A stretch of 44,446 nucleotides of DNA from DATFWC01 sp045801465. GTDB taxonomy: Bacteria; Pseudomonadota; Alphaproteobacteria; Rhizobiales; Xanthobacteraceae. Under the pieces are notes generated by a model. That model saw nothing but the letters and a program-made list of their open reading frames with translations, did no database searches and was not told the DNA's origin. A program made the position numbers and the translations under genes. The stretch lies in NCBI GenBank assembly GCA_045801465.1, contig JBJMSU010000027.1, positions 1-44,446 of the forward strand, given 5' to 3'. Positions 24,084 to 32,887 of the stretch are shown piece after piece. Numbering within the stretch: the stretch's first letter is position 1; each line of letters starts with the position of its first letter.

Positions 24084-24516
24084 GCGGCGCTCCATGCGCG
24101 CAAGTGATGCTGACGCTGGAGAAGGCGTGAGGCTGATCGAGCGGATGTGGGGACCCGACCCCGAGGCTCCGCGGAGTTGGAGTTCAGGTCCGACCGAATG
24201 GCGTTATTAGGCTTCTGACTGCAAGCTGGCGAGCCGCGATGGGACGGACATGACGTCTCGTTTCGTGAACCCGAAGCGCAACCAGATGGGCTGCGGCCCG
24301 GGCGCCTTGCCATTGCCGGTCTGGCCGCGCTGACCGCGGTGGAAGATCATGCGGATGCCAGAAGCGGTCGAAGCGAACGCGCGGTCGAGTCCATCGACTC
24401 GCGCACCGCCGGCGAGGCGGCGCGCCTATCGCGCGCGATGCTCGGCGCAACTTTCTCGCGCCTCGACAATGGCGCGGGGACGCCCTCTCGGTTTGCTGGA
24501 GAACAACCGCCTGCAA
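24084..24516. other. Gap between convergent genes, no gene found
   Basis: These 433 bases lie between the binding-protein gene (+) and the SGNH hydrolase (-). All six frames give only short, arginine-rich or frame-shifted products. One antisense frame at the left edge carries sequence that is merely the reverse strand of the binding-protein 3' end. I see no hairpin or direct repeat worth naming. Confidence 0.5.
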
Positions 24517-25287
24517 TCATTTTGCAGCCGCGTGGATGGCGCGGGCGAGCGCGCGGCCGATGCAGTCATAACCGGCGGCGGAATTGTGCAGGCCGTCCCA
24601 CCACACAAGGGCGCCTTGCGGCAGGCCGGCTTTGATGGCGCGTTGCATCAAGCCAAACCGCGGAAACAGGCCGACACGCTCCTGCCGCGCTGCCTCCTCG
24701 ATGACTGCTTGCATCGTGGAGTGCTGGGATGACGCGAGCACGATCGGTGCGTATTGCAGGTCCATCAGCACCACGTCGGCACCCGACAGCTTCAGCGTCC
24801 GCACCCCCTGAATAACCTGATCTTTCAACGCACCGATCGTACCTGCCCAGGTGGCGTCGTTGGTTCCCAGCTGCCAAATGACGAGGTCTGGCCGGTGGGC
24901 ATGGACGTCGCGCTCGAAGCGGCCCATGCTTCCGCCGATCGTGTCGAACAGCCGGCCGCTGTTGATGACCTCGATTTGTACCTCGCGCCTCAGCGCCGCG
25001 AGTTCGCGTCGCATCACCAGAGGATAGGTCGCGTCCGCGCTCATCACCCCAAAACCCACTGTGGACGATGAGCCGATCGCCACGATCCGCAATGGGCCAC
25101 CCGCCTTGAGCCGAGCCGCCGTCCGCGGCAGGCGAGCGCCCAGCGAGAGATCCTGGTTCGCTGCAAGGCAGATTTCGGCCGCCGATTGGGTACTCGGAGC
25201 TTGCGCCAACGCGACTTCGTCAGCTGCGACAGCCAATGCCGCTGCCCCTGCGGCAAGGAGAAAATGTCGAATCGGGCAAGAACCCAT
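24517..25287 (-). CDS. SGNH/GDSL-family hydrolase, exported
   Basis: A 256-residue hydrolase with a signal peptide (~1-29, ALAQA). SGNH blocks are visible: block I is GSSST with nucleophile S74 (the usual GDS is GSS here), block II is NSGRLFDT with G111, block III is WQLGTNDATW with N143, and block V is WWDGLHNS with D231 and H234. The enzyme is probably an esterase or deacetylase of cell-surface polysaccharide or lipid; the substrate is not readable. I chose ATG 25287 rather than the upstream ATG at 25395 because it places the signal peptide at the N-terminus. The longer form would bury the leader and overlap the divergent lipase-like gene's upstream region. Confidence 0.88.
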   Translation of the reverse strand: MGSCPIRHFLLAAGAAALAVAADEVALAQAPSTQSAAEICLAANQDLSLGARLPRTAARLKAGGPLRIVAIGSSSTVGFGVMSADATYPLVMRRELAALRREVQIEVINSGRLFDTIGGSMGRFERDVHAHRPDLVIWQLGTNDATWAGTIGALKDQVIQGVRTLKLSGADVVLMDLQYAPIVLASSQHSTMQAVIEEAARQERVGLFPRFGLMQRAIKAGLPQGALVWWDGLHNSAAGYDCIGRALARAIHAAAK

Positions 25288-25396
25288 TGCTGCACAGCGG
25301 TGTTGTTGTCGCAGCGTTTGCGGAGGCGTACGAAAGACAGTTCTCAGGCATGTGTCAATCGCACGGGACAAGTGCCGGTCGTTGGGGCGGAACACG

Positions 25397-26617
25397 GTGG
25401 GTATCGTTGCCAGAAGATTGGTGTTCCACCTCAGCGGTTACGAGCCGTTAACCCCGGAGGTCGCGCATCAGCGCTTTGCTCGAGAGCTGCGCCGTTTTGA
25501 GCGCACCTGGTCGGCCACCGCTTCGATCTCTGGTGCGGAGATCGATGCAGACCAAGCGAGATGGCGTGTAGCGACACGCGGCCCGAATTGGCATGTGGAC
25601 ACCGAGTACCGCCTGGTGCGCTGGGACGACGTCATCGCGGCTGCCAGGCGCCGGTCAACATGGCTCCGGATCTGGTTCGGGTTCGCCGCCTTGTGCGACT
25701 TCATCGCCAGTGGCGCCTTTTGGAAGTATTGCCGTACCAATTGGCGCTATGCCGGCTTTTTTCTGTACCCGTTCCTTCTGCTGACGGTGTTTGCCGCTCT
25801 CGTCATCGTCGCTGGGGCGATTGTCGCCGATCTGCTCGATTCGAAGCTTGCCGGCGCTCTTGTCTCTGTGCTCGGCCTCATCGTGCTGGTGCAATGGCCG
25901 GGACAGCGACTTTACCTTCCGCTGCTGCTCGACGATTGGATTTTCTCGCGCGAATTTATCCGGCGCGGCGAGCCGGTGCTGGAGAGCCGGCTCGATCGGA
26001 TTGCGCACGAGATCGTCAGGGCGGTACGCGACGGCAATGCGGATGAGATCGCCGTGATCGGTCACAGCCTTGGTGCCGTGCTCGCCATCGACGTTGTGCA
26101 TCGCGCGCTCGGATTGGAGCCCCTCGTGGTCCAGAACGGCCCCGGCCTGGTGCTTCTCACCATCGGGTCGTCGATTCCCAAGGTGGGACTGCACCCCGGC
26201 GCACACCGGTTCCGTGCCGCGCTCGCGCATGTTGCCGCGACGGCCGGTGTCTTCTGGGCCGAGTACCAAGCCCTCAATGATGTCATGAACTTCTACAAGA
26301 CCGATCCCGTCGCCGCATTGGGCCTTCCGGAGACCGGCCGGCCGGTGGTCCGCATCGTCCGTTTCAGAGAGATGCTCGATCCCGCCAGATACCGCCGCAT
26401 CCAACGCAGCTTCTTTCGGCTGCATCGGCAATTCGTGAGCGCCAACGACCGCCGCACTCCCTATGACTACTTCATGCTGATTTGCGGCCCCCTCTCGATC
26501 GAATCCCAGGTGCGTTGGCCTTACGGGGCGGCGGGGGCCATCGGCCCGGACGGAGCGCTCCTGGACAACCCCCAGGATGCGGCGCGGGAGGTGCCGCCTC
26601 GAGCTGCCGCGCCATGA
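25397..26617 (+). CDS. Membrane-anchored alpha/beta-hydrolase (lipase-like)
   Basis: About 406 residues if the GTG at 25397 is the start; the same frame is open further upstream, but there it overlaps the divergent SGNH gene and has no sensible N-terminus. The proposed start gives VARRLVFHLSGYEPL, a first beta strand followed by the oxyanion-like HLSGYE. Two or three membrane helices lie at ~100-175 (FLYPFLLLTVFAALVIVAG and the next one). The nucleophile elbow is IGHSLGAV with S224, followed by a plausible acid and a late histidine. It resembles conserved hypothetical lipases of Hyphomicrobiales. It is translationally coupled (ATGA) to an isoprenylcysteine-methyltransferase-like gene, suggesting shared work on a membrane lipid or lipidated protein. 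Confidence 0.75.
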   Translation: MGIVARRLVFHLSGYEPLTPEVAHQRFARELRRFERTWSATASISGAEIDADQARWRVATRGPNWHVDTEYRLVRWDDVIAAARRRSTWLRIWFGFAALCDFIASGAFWKYCRTNWRYAGFFLYPFLLLTVFAALVIVAGAIVADLLDSKLAGALVSVLGLIVLVQWPGQRLYLPLLLDDWIFSREFIRRGEPVLESRLDRIAHEIVRAVRDGNADEIAVIGHSLGAVLAIDVVHRALGLEPLVVQNGPGLVLLTIGSSIPKVGLHPGAHRFRAALAHVAATAGVFWAEYQALNDVMNFYKTDPVAALGLPETGRPVVRIVRFREMLDPARYRRIQRSFFRLHRQFVSANDRRTPYDYFMLICGPLSIESQVRWPYGAAGAIGPDGALLDNPQDAAREVPPRAAAP

Positions 26618-27198
26618 CGCCGGCCATTGCGAAAGCCGTATTCGTCCTGCTGGCCATCGGCTGGTACGTCATCCGTCTCCCGCACACGCGGCGCTCGCGT
26701 CGGGTGCTCGTCGTTCGCACGGGTCGCGGCGCACGGGAGATCGTGCTGCTGCTTATGTCTTTGACAGGTCTCGGGATCGTACCGTTTATCTACGTCGCCA
26801 CCGGCTTTCCGCGCTCCGCGGATTACGCCTTTCGGCCGATGCAAGCCTGGATCGGTGCCGTGACGGCGGGCGCAGCCCTCGTCCTGTTTTATGCAACACA
26901 CCGCGCGCTCGGTCGCAACTGGTCGATCAGCCTCGAGATTCGTGAAGGCCACCGGCTGATCACGAACGGGATTTATCGCCATGTGCGGCACCCGATGTAC
27001 ACAGCGTTCTGGCTGTGGGCATTTGCGCAGGCGCTGCTGTTGCCGAACTGGATCGCCGGGCTCTCAGGCGTCCTCGGATTCGGGACCCTGTATTTCTTTC
27101 GCGTGAGTCGGGAGGAACGGCTGATGCTCGACACGTTCGGCGAGGCGTATCGCGATTACATGGCGCGTACGGCACGGTTGGTCCCCTGGTTCTATTAG
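26614..27198 (+). CDS. ICMT/PEMT-like integral membrane methyltransferase
   Basis: A 194-residue membrane protein with four or five hydrophobic helices (~4-20, 47-68, 80-102, ~130-160). The SAM-binding fingerprint of the isoprenylcysteine carboxyl methyltransferase/PEMT family is seen in the C-terminal third: GIYRHVRHPMYTAFWLWA (RHP motif), then EERLMLDTFGEAYRDYMART and a final LVPWFY. Bacterial members methylate lipids or unknown small molecules, since prenylated CaaX proteins are not expected here. ATG 26614 overlaps the stop of the lipase-like gene (ATGA), so the two proteins are made together. Confidence 0.85.
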   Translation: MTPAIAKAVFVLLAIGWYVIRLPHTRRSRRVLVVRTGRGAREIVLLLMSLTGLGIVPFIYVATGFPRSADYAFRPMQAWIGAVTAGAALVLFYATHRALGRNWSISLEIREGHRLITNGIYRHVRHPMYTAFWLWAFAQALLLPNWIAGLSGVLGFGTLYFFRVSREERLMLDTFGEAYRDYMARTARLVPWFY

Positions 27199-27420
27199 AT
27201 CACCATCAGACCCGTCCCCTCCGCCCCTCCGCCTTGGCTTCGTACGTGCCGGATCCGTGCCGGAAAACAACTCGTGATATTTGCGCCACACCTCCCGGAA
27301 AACAGCATCGAGGGGCGCCTACGAAACCCTTTTCTCAGTTGCACGGCGTTAACGCTTCGCCAATATGGGGGCGCGTAGTGTCCCGACTTGGCACCAACAC
27401 CGACAAATAAGGGGGTTCCT

Positions 27421-27621
27421 ATGCTGCGACTTCTCCTCGTGACCGGCACAAGTCTCGCTATGGTGGGCGCTGCTGTTGCAGCCGACATCCCGCAGAGGCA
27501 GCCGCCTCCTCCCGCACCGCCCGTCGGCAAAGCTCCGATCGGCAAGGCTCCCATCGGCAAGGCTCCCATCGGCAAGGCTCCGATCGGCAAAGCCCCCGCC
27601 CCCGTCGTGACCAGAGGCTGA
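27421..27621 (+). CDS. Short exported peptide with GKAPI repeats
   Basis: A 66-residue protein with a signal peptide (1-21, VAAD). After a proline-rich stretch it contains GKAPI four times in a row and a fifth GKAPA unit (residues 36-60), then ends VVTRG. Each unit is an almost identical 15-base repeat. AAGGGGG is placed correctly before ATG 27421. No family is recognised. The alternating Lys/Pro repeat suggests an extended basic chain, such as a cell-wall or nucleic-acid-binding linker, or a structural peptide. The short repeats should make its length vary between strains. Confidence 0.6.
   Translation: MLRLLLVTGTSLAMVGAAVAADIPQRQPPPPAPPVGKAPIGKAPIGKAPIGKAPIGKAPAPVVTRG
27526..27600 (+). repeat. 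15-bp tandem repeat, five units, in coding sequence
   Basis: The units GGCAARGCTCCSATC (27526, 27541, 27556, 27571) and a diverged fifth at 27586 lie head to tail and encode GKAPI. Units 2 and 3 are identical and the others differ at one to three silent positions, which points to recent slippage or recombination. The copy number is a likely source of strain variation. Confidence 0.9.
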
Positions 27622-27742
27622 CCAGCCCGAAGGGCGAAGTCGCGTCTGCATCCTCGGGATGCCCAGCAAAGCCTTCCCCACTGGCGGGAAATCTCCGCGG
27701 TCGAATGCGCCTGCCGCCGCGGCCACGACATGGGAGCCGACA

Positions 27743-28525
27743 ATGTCGCGTATTCCAAGGACGAAAAGCTCGTGTCTCTGGGCTGCACTGTTCTTGGTGG
27801 CGATTTGCGCCGGGCCGGGATCTCGGCCCGCTAGTGCGCAAGAGCCAAGCGACGCCGCTGCCGCGGCGAAAGGGCAGAACCCTCCTCCAGAGTTAAGCCG
27901 AGCACAGCGGAAGACCGCGAGCAAACCGGCCCAGAAGGGTCAGTACTACGTGGACTTCCGGGCACGCACCGCTGCCAGCTATGGCCATGCCTTCGTGTGG
28001 TATGGGCGCGTTGGTGATCGAGAAGTCGAGGTCGCGGGCCTTCACCCCGCGACCGAAAGCATCGTCCCCTACATCGTCGGCCACCTTATACCGGTGCCTT
28101 CCGAAACAGGGGCGAGTTATGGGGACCTCGACGAGGAATACGTGACGGCCAACTATCGCCTCTTCATGAGCGAGCCGGAGGCAAGGCGAGTCTTCGCCTA
28201 TATCAAGCACCTGCAGGAAAGCTCGCCGCTCTGGCATGCCCCGGTCTACAACTGCGTCGCGTTCATCCGCGATATCGCTCAATATATGGGATTGAAGACC
28301 CCGGGTTCGCATTTGTTGTATCCGGAGGATTGGGTCAACGAGCTTCGCCAATTGAATGGCGCACGGCGAAATCTGGATGCGAACGCACGATCGCAACCAG
28401 AAAATGCCCGCGCGGCGGCGCCGTCGCAGGGCCGCGGCGGGTCGCGGACCGCGCATGCGAGAGTGCCGGAAGCCGACAAGGAAGATCGAACCGTGGTAAC
28501 TTCGCCACCGCAATCAATCTACTGA
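27743..28525 (+). CDS. Exported protein, putative permuted papain-like (H...C) enzyme
   Basis: A 260-residue protein with a signal peptide (~1-33, ending ASA). The central domain (~65-185) shows YYVDFRARTAASYGHAFVWYG with a histidine early, and VYNCVAFIRDIAQYMG with a cysteine late, the order seen in circularly permuted NlpC/P60-like and LRAT-like enzymes (compare H...NCxxF). Such enzymes cleave peptidoglycan peptides or thioesters. The C-terminal ~70 residues are charged and low-complexity. I know no named family for it, so the enzymatic call is inference from two motifs. ATG 27743 places the leader at the N-terminus; the longer ORF begins at 27659. Confidence 0.55.
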   Translation: MSRIPRTKSSCLWAALFLVAICAGPGSRPASAQEPSDAAAAAKGQNPPPELSRAQRKTASKPAQKGQYYVDFRARTAASYGHAFVWYGRVGDREVEVAGLHPATESIVPYIVGHLIPVPSETGASYGDLDEEYVTANYRLFMSEPEARRVFAYIKHLQESSPLWHAPVYNCVAFIRDIAQYMGLKTPGSHLLYPEDWVNELRQLNGARRNLDANARSQPENARAAAPSQGRGGSRTAHARVPEADKEDRTVVTSPPQSIY

Positions 28526-28580
28526 AGATACGCCTGAGGCTGACTACCGGCCAGGTTCTTCCATCGCGATCATAGTCGAG

Positions 28581-28596
28581 CCGGCGCTTTCGCCGG
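28581..28596. terminator. Short hairpin between convergent genes
   Basis: CCGGCG-CTTT-CGCCGG forms a perfect 6-bp stem between the stop of the exported protein gene (28525, +) and the stop of the radical SAM gene (28629, -). There is no following T-run on either strand, so termination is plausible but not assured. Confidence 0.3.
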
Positions 28597-28628
28597 GATT
28601 TCGCCAGCCCCCAAGTCGCTGCCCCCGC

Positions 28629-30428
28629 TCAAGGGTGGGCTTCTGCCTCTAGGGCGCGAGGAGCGCCGGTCAGGTGTGCAATTTTGTGCGCGTGCGCGAC
28701 GGCTTTGCGCGCCGCCTCGCTGTGGGTAAACAGCTCCAGGCTTTCAGTTTCGTCGTCGCAAACCGGCGTGAGCGCCTGATCCATGTACAGGTGGCGATTC
28801 GGATCTTTTTGCACCTGTCGGCTCACGTGGTGGATCCATAACAAGAGTCGCAGCGCACGAACGGATTTCGCGGCGAAATTCCACGCGAACTTCGGATAGA
28901 ACGACCAGATCGGCTCGACAGGAAATCCGGGACGACGGTCCCGCCGGTACTTGCGGCGGAGCAAGCCGCCCTGGAGGGGGTGCACGCCCTCGATCGGAAC
29001 CGAATAGCAGAACAGGAACATAAAGCTGACGAGACGCGACATGCTGCAATCGGTGGCAGCGGCGCGTCGCAGAATCGTTTCCATGTGTTCGCGCGTGAAA
29101 TACGCGGTCCAGGCGTCCCGATAGACCTCTTCCCAAGCTTCCTTACTCATCTGGGCGTGATGTGCGACGGCGTGCTCGCCGTCGTACAGGTTCATGTCCG
29201 GATGCATCCATTCACGCTTCTGCCACAGGACCTTGTGGTCCTCCGATCCCGGCAGCGGGGTCAGGCAGAAGAACTCGAGGATGTCGAGGGGGAGCTCCTT
29301 CTTGATGATCTCGATATCCTTGGCGATCGATTCGGTCGTATCGAATGGAAAGCCGAGGATGTAGCCGGCGGTGGTGATGGCGCCCACATTCTTCCAGGCC
29401 AACAACATCTTGCGGTATTCGGTGATCTTGTTCTGACGCTTCTTGGCCGCAAGCAGGTTCGCCGCGTTGATGCTTTCGAGGCCGATCAACACTCGGTTGA
29501 CGCCGGCGCGGGCGGCCTTTTCGATGAAATTCGGAATCTTGTGGCACAGCGCGTCGACCTGGATCACGAGGCGGATGTTCATCTTTTCGCGCTCGCGCAT
29601 CGCGATGAGACAGTCGAAGATCGCTTCCCAATCCTTGTTGCGGGCGAGATTGTCATCGGTGATCAGGAAGTCGCGAATACCTTCCGCCCAATGCTCGCGG
29701 ACAATCCGGTCGACATCCTCCACGGATCGGCGCCGCGATTTCTTGCCTTGAACGTTGATAATGGTGCAGAACGAGCACTGAAACGGGCATCCTCGGCCGG
29801 CATCGAAGCAGCCGATGTGCTGAATGGTTCGACGCAGGTGTTTTGCCGGCAGAATCGGGGTGGGCTCGGATTCCAGCGACGGCAGGTCGCTGAGATAGTT
29901 GTAGATCGGCTGCAGGGTCTGGTTGGCTGCGTCCTGCAGGATCCCGTCCATCCGCCCTTCCACCTCTCCGGCGAACAGGCTGACGCCCAGGTCCAGTGCC
30001 GCCTTGAGGTCGGCCTGCAGTTCGGGCAGCATCGCGAGGCAGCCCGACACGTGAAATCCGCCGACGATCACCGGCACGCCGGCGGCGCGGAACGGGCGGG
30101 CGATGTCGAGCGCACGCGGAAACTGATTCGACTGCACGCCAACGAGCGCAACAAGGCCGAACCCATCGTGCCGGCGGAAGAGCGAGAGCAGCTGCGCGGT
30201 GTTGACCCGCGCATTGATCTCGTCGATCACCGTGATATCGATTGCCGTGTCGGGTCCAAGCACGCCTCGGCGCGCCGAATCGTTCGCCAAGCTGTAGAGA
30301 ACGCCGAGCGTATTCGAGGGAATGAACGCGCGAACCCATTGGATCACATAGCCATCATCATCGTAGTGCGATGGCTTGATCAGAACGAGCTGAAAGCGCC
30401 GCTTGGGACGCTCCGAGAGACGCGACAT
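28629..30428 (-). CDS. B12-binding-type radical SAM protein
   Basis: A 599-residue protein. Residues ~10-190 form a cobalamin-binding-like Rossmann domain (LVLIKPSHYDDDGYV, VALVGVQSNQFPRALDIARPF, VPVIVGGFHVSG). The radical SAM core (~220-450) carries CPFQCSFC as the [4Fe-4S] CxxxCxxC, followed by FLITDDNLARN and VLIGLESINAANL. A C-terminal domain of ~150 residues (FYPKFAWNFAAKSVRALRLLLW) is helical and amphipathic. Known relatives methylate unactivated carbons, as in hopanoid or lipid modification. The lpxK/waaA group lies directly upstream and could hint at a membrane-lipid role. ATG 30428 (MSRLSERPK) was preferred to an upstream ATG at 30533 whose tail is arginine-rich and unconserved. Confidence 0.82.
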   Translation of the reverse strand: MSRLSERPKRRFQLVLIKPSHYDDDGYVIQWVRAFIPSNTLGVLYSLANDSARRGVLGPDTAIDITVIDEINARVNTAQLLSLFRRHDGFGLVALVGVQSNQFPRALDIARPFRAAGVPVIVGGFHVSGCLAMLPELQADLKAALDLGVSLFAGEVEGRMDGILQDAANQTLQPIYNYLSDLPSLESEPTPILPAKHLRRTIQHIGCFDAGRGCPFQCSFCTIINVQGKKSRRRSVEDVDRIVREHWAEGIRDFLITDDNLARNKDWEAIFDCLIAMREREKMNIRLVIQVDALCHKIPNFIEKAARAGVNRVLIGLESINAANLLAAKKRQNKITEYRKMLLAWKNVGAITTAGYILGFPFDTTESIAKDIEIIKKELPLDILEFFCLTPLPGSEDHKVLWQKREWMHPDMNLYDGEHAVAHHAQMSKEAWEEVYRDAWTAYFTREHMETILRRAAATDCSMSRLVSFMFLFCYSVPIEGVHPLQGGLLRRKYRRDRRPGFPVEPIWSFYPKFAWNFAAKSVRALRLLLWIHHVSRQVQKDPNRHLYMDQALTPVCDDETESLELFTHSEAARKAVAHAHKIAHLTGAPRALEAEAHP

Positions 30429-30582
30429 GGCCCTGGGCCTCCTTGCGGCCGCGAGGGACCTGTAGCACGAACCGCGCATGCCAGAAAGGGTTGGTTGGCG
30501 GGAAAGCGGCGGTGAGCCAACCGCGCCGAGCAAAACGTCCGGTGCGGGAGTTCACAACGGGCGTGACCGGCAACGCGCGTTT

Positions 30583-31590
30583 TCAGCTCACGTTCGGCGG
30601 CAGGTGCTCCAGGACGAAGCGGCGGAGGCCGTCGGTATGGTCGAGCGTGAGCGTCACCGGCAGCGCGCGGGCGCGACGGGCGAGCGGCGCGACCGCCGCG
30701 TCGCCGGCGAGACGCGCCAGATCCTTTTCGGTGGTGAGAAGCGTCAGGTTTGCACGCTCGGCCACGGCAACGAGGGCCGCCGCCTCGGCGGCCGTATAGC
30801 GATGGTGATCCGGAAAGCTGCGCCGGACCGGCGCCGCGATGCCGGCGGCGTCAAGCGTGGCAAAGAATTTTTCCGGGTGGCCGATGCCGGCGAAGGCGAG
30901 CACCGGACGTGTCGTGAGCGCCGCGACGGCGGCCGCATCGGGCGCAAGACGACCGTGGAAGATCTTACGACCGCGCGCCCGGCACGCTGCCATCACGGCG
31001 GCGGCGCCGGCGGCTTCGCCGATGACCACGAGCGCGTGCGCGCGTGCGAGCTGCGCACCGAGCGGTGCGCGCAAAGGCCCGGCCGGGAACACGCGGCCAT
31101 TGCCGATGCCATACCGGCCGTCGATCGCGAGGATCGCGAGGTGTTTTTGCAGCGAGGGATTCTGGAAGCCATCGTCCATGACGACGAGGCCGGCGCCGGC
31201 ATCGCGCGCCATCGCGGCGCCGGCGACGCGGTCGCGCGCCACGATGGTGCACGCGATGCGCGCGAGCAGCAGCGGCTCGTCGCCGACGTGGCGCGCCGTG
31301 TGCTTCTCGGTGTCGACGATCAGCGGACCGGCCAGCGTGCCGCCATAGCCGCGGGTGAGGAAGAACGGCCGTTGCCCGGCGGCGTGCAACAGCCGCCCGA
31401 GCGCGAGCGCCGTCGGCGTCTTGCCGGCGCCCCCCAGGGTCAGGTTGCCGATGCAGACGACCGGAACGCCGACCTCGCGCCCGCGCTGCCGCATCCGCCA
31501 TGCCGCGACCGCACCGTACAGCGCGGCAATGGGGCTAAGCGACGCCGAGATGAAACCCGGCTCGCGCCACCAGAACGATGGCGCGTCCAT
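30583..31590 (-). CDS. lpxK: Tetraacyldisaccharide 4'-kinase
   Basis: A 335-residue lipid A kinase that phosphorylates the 4' position of tetraacyldisaccharide 1-phosphate at the inner face of the inner membrane. The N-terminal hydrophobic segment (~14-31) is the usual membrane association helix. The P-loop is LGGAGKTP (G53-G54-A-G-K-T), the Walker-B-like region is GLVVMDDGFQNPSLQK, and the catalytic-domain end has the AFAGIGHPEKFF and LLTTEKDLARL signatures. The first codon lies 1 base after the stop of waaA on the minus strand, so both are expressed together as the last steps of the lipid A/Kdo group. Confidence 0.95.
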   Translation of the reverse strand: MDAPSFWWREPGFISASLSPIAALYGAVAAWRMRQRGREVGVPVVCIGNLTLGGAGKTPTALALGRLLHAAGQRPFFLTRGYGGTLAGPLIVDTEKHTARHVGDEPLLLARIACTIVARDRVAGAAMARDAGAGLVVMDDGFQNPSLQKHLAILAIDGRYGIGNGRVFPAGPLRAPLGAQLARAHALVVIGEAAGAAAVMAACRARGRKIFHGRLAPDAAAVAALTTRPVLAFAGIGHPEKFFATLDAAGIAAPVRRSFPDHHRYTAAEAAALVAVAERANLTLLTTEKDLARLAGDAAVAPLARRARALPVTLTLDHTDGLRRFVLEHLPPNVS

Positions 31591-31591
31591 C

Positions 31592-32887
31592 CTATGCTCG
31601 ATACTCGAGGCGAAGCTGCATCAGGTAGGGGTCGATGGCGCTGAGCGTGCGATCAAGCGCCCCGCCGAGCACCTCGACGGTCTTGAGCGCCGCCTCGGCG
31701 ACGGTCTCGCGCAGGTGCGCGTCGGTGAGCCAGGCGCCGATGAGGGCCGTGAGCTTGTCGGCGTCGTCGACCTCCTCGGCGCCGCGCGCGGTGTCGAGCG
31801 CCGAATAGATGTCGGCGAAATTCCACACGTGCGGTCCGTGCAGGATGGCGGTGCCGAGCTTGGCGGCCTCGATCGGGTTCTGCCCGCCGTGGCGCACCAG
31901 CGAGCCGCCCATGAAGACGATCGGCGCCAGGCGATAGATCAGGCCGAGCTCGCCGATCGTGTCGGCGACATAAATCTCCGTGTTCCTTTGCGGCAGGTCG
32001 CCGCGCGAGCGCATGGCCGAGGCAAGCCCGGCGACGTCGGCGATGTTCCCGACGCCGGCACCGCGCTCGGGGTGACGCGGCACCACGATAGTGAGAAGCC
32101 CGCGAAAACTGCGGCGCAGGCGAAGATGCGCCTCGATCACCGCGCCCTCTTCGCCCGGATGGGTCGAGGCGGCGACGACGAGCGGGCGCCGGTCGACTGC
32201 GCCCTGTACGGCAGCGAGCTTGGCGGCGTCGGCCGGCGGCGCCGGAACGTCGAGCTTGAGATTTCCCGTCATGCTCACGCGCGGCGCACCGAGCTCGCTG
32301 TAGCGCTCGGCATCGTGCGCCGACTGCGCCAGGCAGAGGTCGAAGCGCTCGAGCAGCGCCGCGATGGTCGCCGGCGCCTTGCGCCAGCGCCTATAGGAGC
32401 GCTCCGACAGGCGCCCGTTGATCAGGATCAGCGGGATGCCGCGCGCCGTGCTCTCCACGATCGTGTTCGGCCACAAATCCGATTCGGCGATGAGGGCGAG
32501 GCCCGGCCGCCAATGGTCGAGGAAGCGGGCAACGAAACGCGGCGCGTCGAGCGGCACGAACTGGTGAATGACGCCGGCCGGCAGCCGCCTTGCGGCGAGC
32601 TCGGCCGAGGTCGTGGTGCCGGACGTCACCAGCACGTTGAAGCCGCGCGCGCGAATGCGGTCGACCAGCGGAATGATCGCCAGAATCTCGCCGACGCTGG
32701 CGCCGTGCACCCACACCAGCGGCCCGTGCGGACGACGCAGCCGGCTCTCGCCGCGGCGCTCGCAGATGCGCTCGGGGTTTTCCTTGCCGCGCCGCATGCG
32801 CTGGCGCAGGACGAGCGGCGCGAACGGCATCGCCGCCGCCGCCAGCCGACGATATGCGCGCAAGGTCGCCGGCAGGCGCTCAGCCAT
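31592..32887 (-). CDS. waaA: 3-deoxy-D-manno-octulosonic acid transferase
   Basis: A 431-residue GT-B enzyme that adds Kdo from CMP-Kdo to lipid A precursor. A short amphipathic N-terminus (~1-30) is followed by WVHGASVGEIL, whose glutamate is the catalytic base. TSGTTTSAELAARRLP, AESDLWPN, and the C-terminal donor site with MGGSLVRHGGQNPIEAAK complete the family signature. ATG 32887 gives the usual length; the longer frame to 33139 overlaps the acyltransferase gene and is a shadow. The gene overlaps the start of its upstream neighbour by 8 bases, indicating coupled translation within the lipid A operon. Gene symbol kdtA is also in use. Confidence 0.95.
   Translation of the reverse strand: MAERLPATLRAYRRLAAAAMPFAPLVLRQRMRRGKENPERICERRGESRLRRPHGPLVWVHGASVGEILAIIPLVDRIRARGFNVLVTSGTTTSAELAARRLPAGVIHQFVPLDAPRFVARFLDHWRPGLALIAESDLWPNTIVESTARGIPLILINGRLSERSYRRWRKAPATIAALLERFDLCLAQSAHDAERYSELGAPRVSMTGNLKLDVPAPPADAAKLAAVQGAVDRRPLVVAASTHPGEEGAVIEAHLRLRRSFRGLLTIVVPRHPERGAGVGNIADVAGLASAMRSRGDLPQRNTEIYVADTIGELGLIYRLAPIVFMGGSLVRHGGQNPIEAAKLGTAILHGPHVWNFADIYSALDTARGAEEVDDADKLTALIGAWLTDAHLRETVAEAALKTVEVLGGALDRTLSAIDPYLMQLRLEYRA

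Noticed and set aside
24184..24635. Small genes in the gap after the ABC binding protein
   Set aside because: Frames are short, Arg-rich, overlap each other and lack ribosome sites or motifs.
28980..30515. 511-residue open frame on the plus strand opposite the radical SAM gene
   Set aside because: The minus-strand product has CxxxCxxC and clear family features; the plus-strand product shows none and begins mid-gene.
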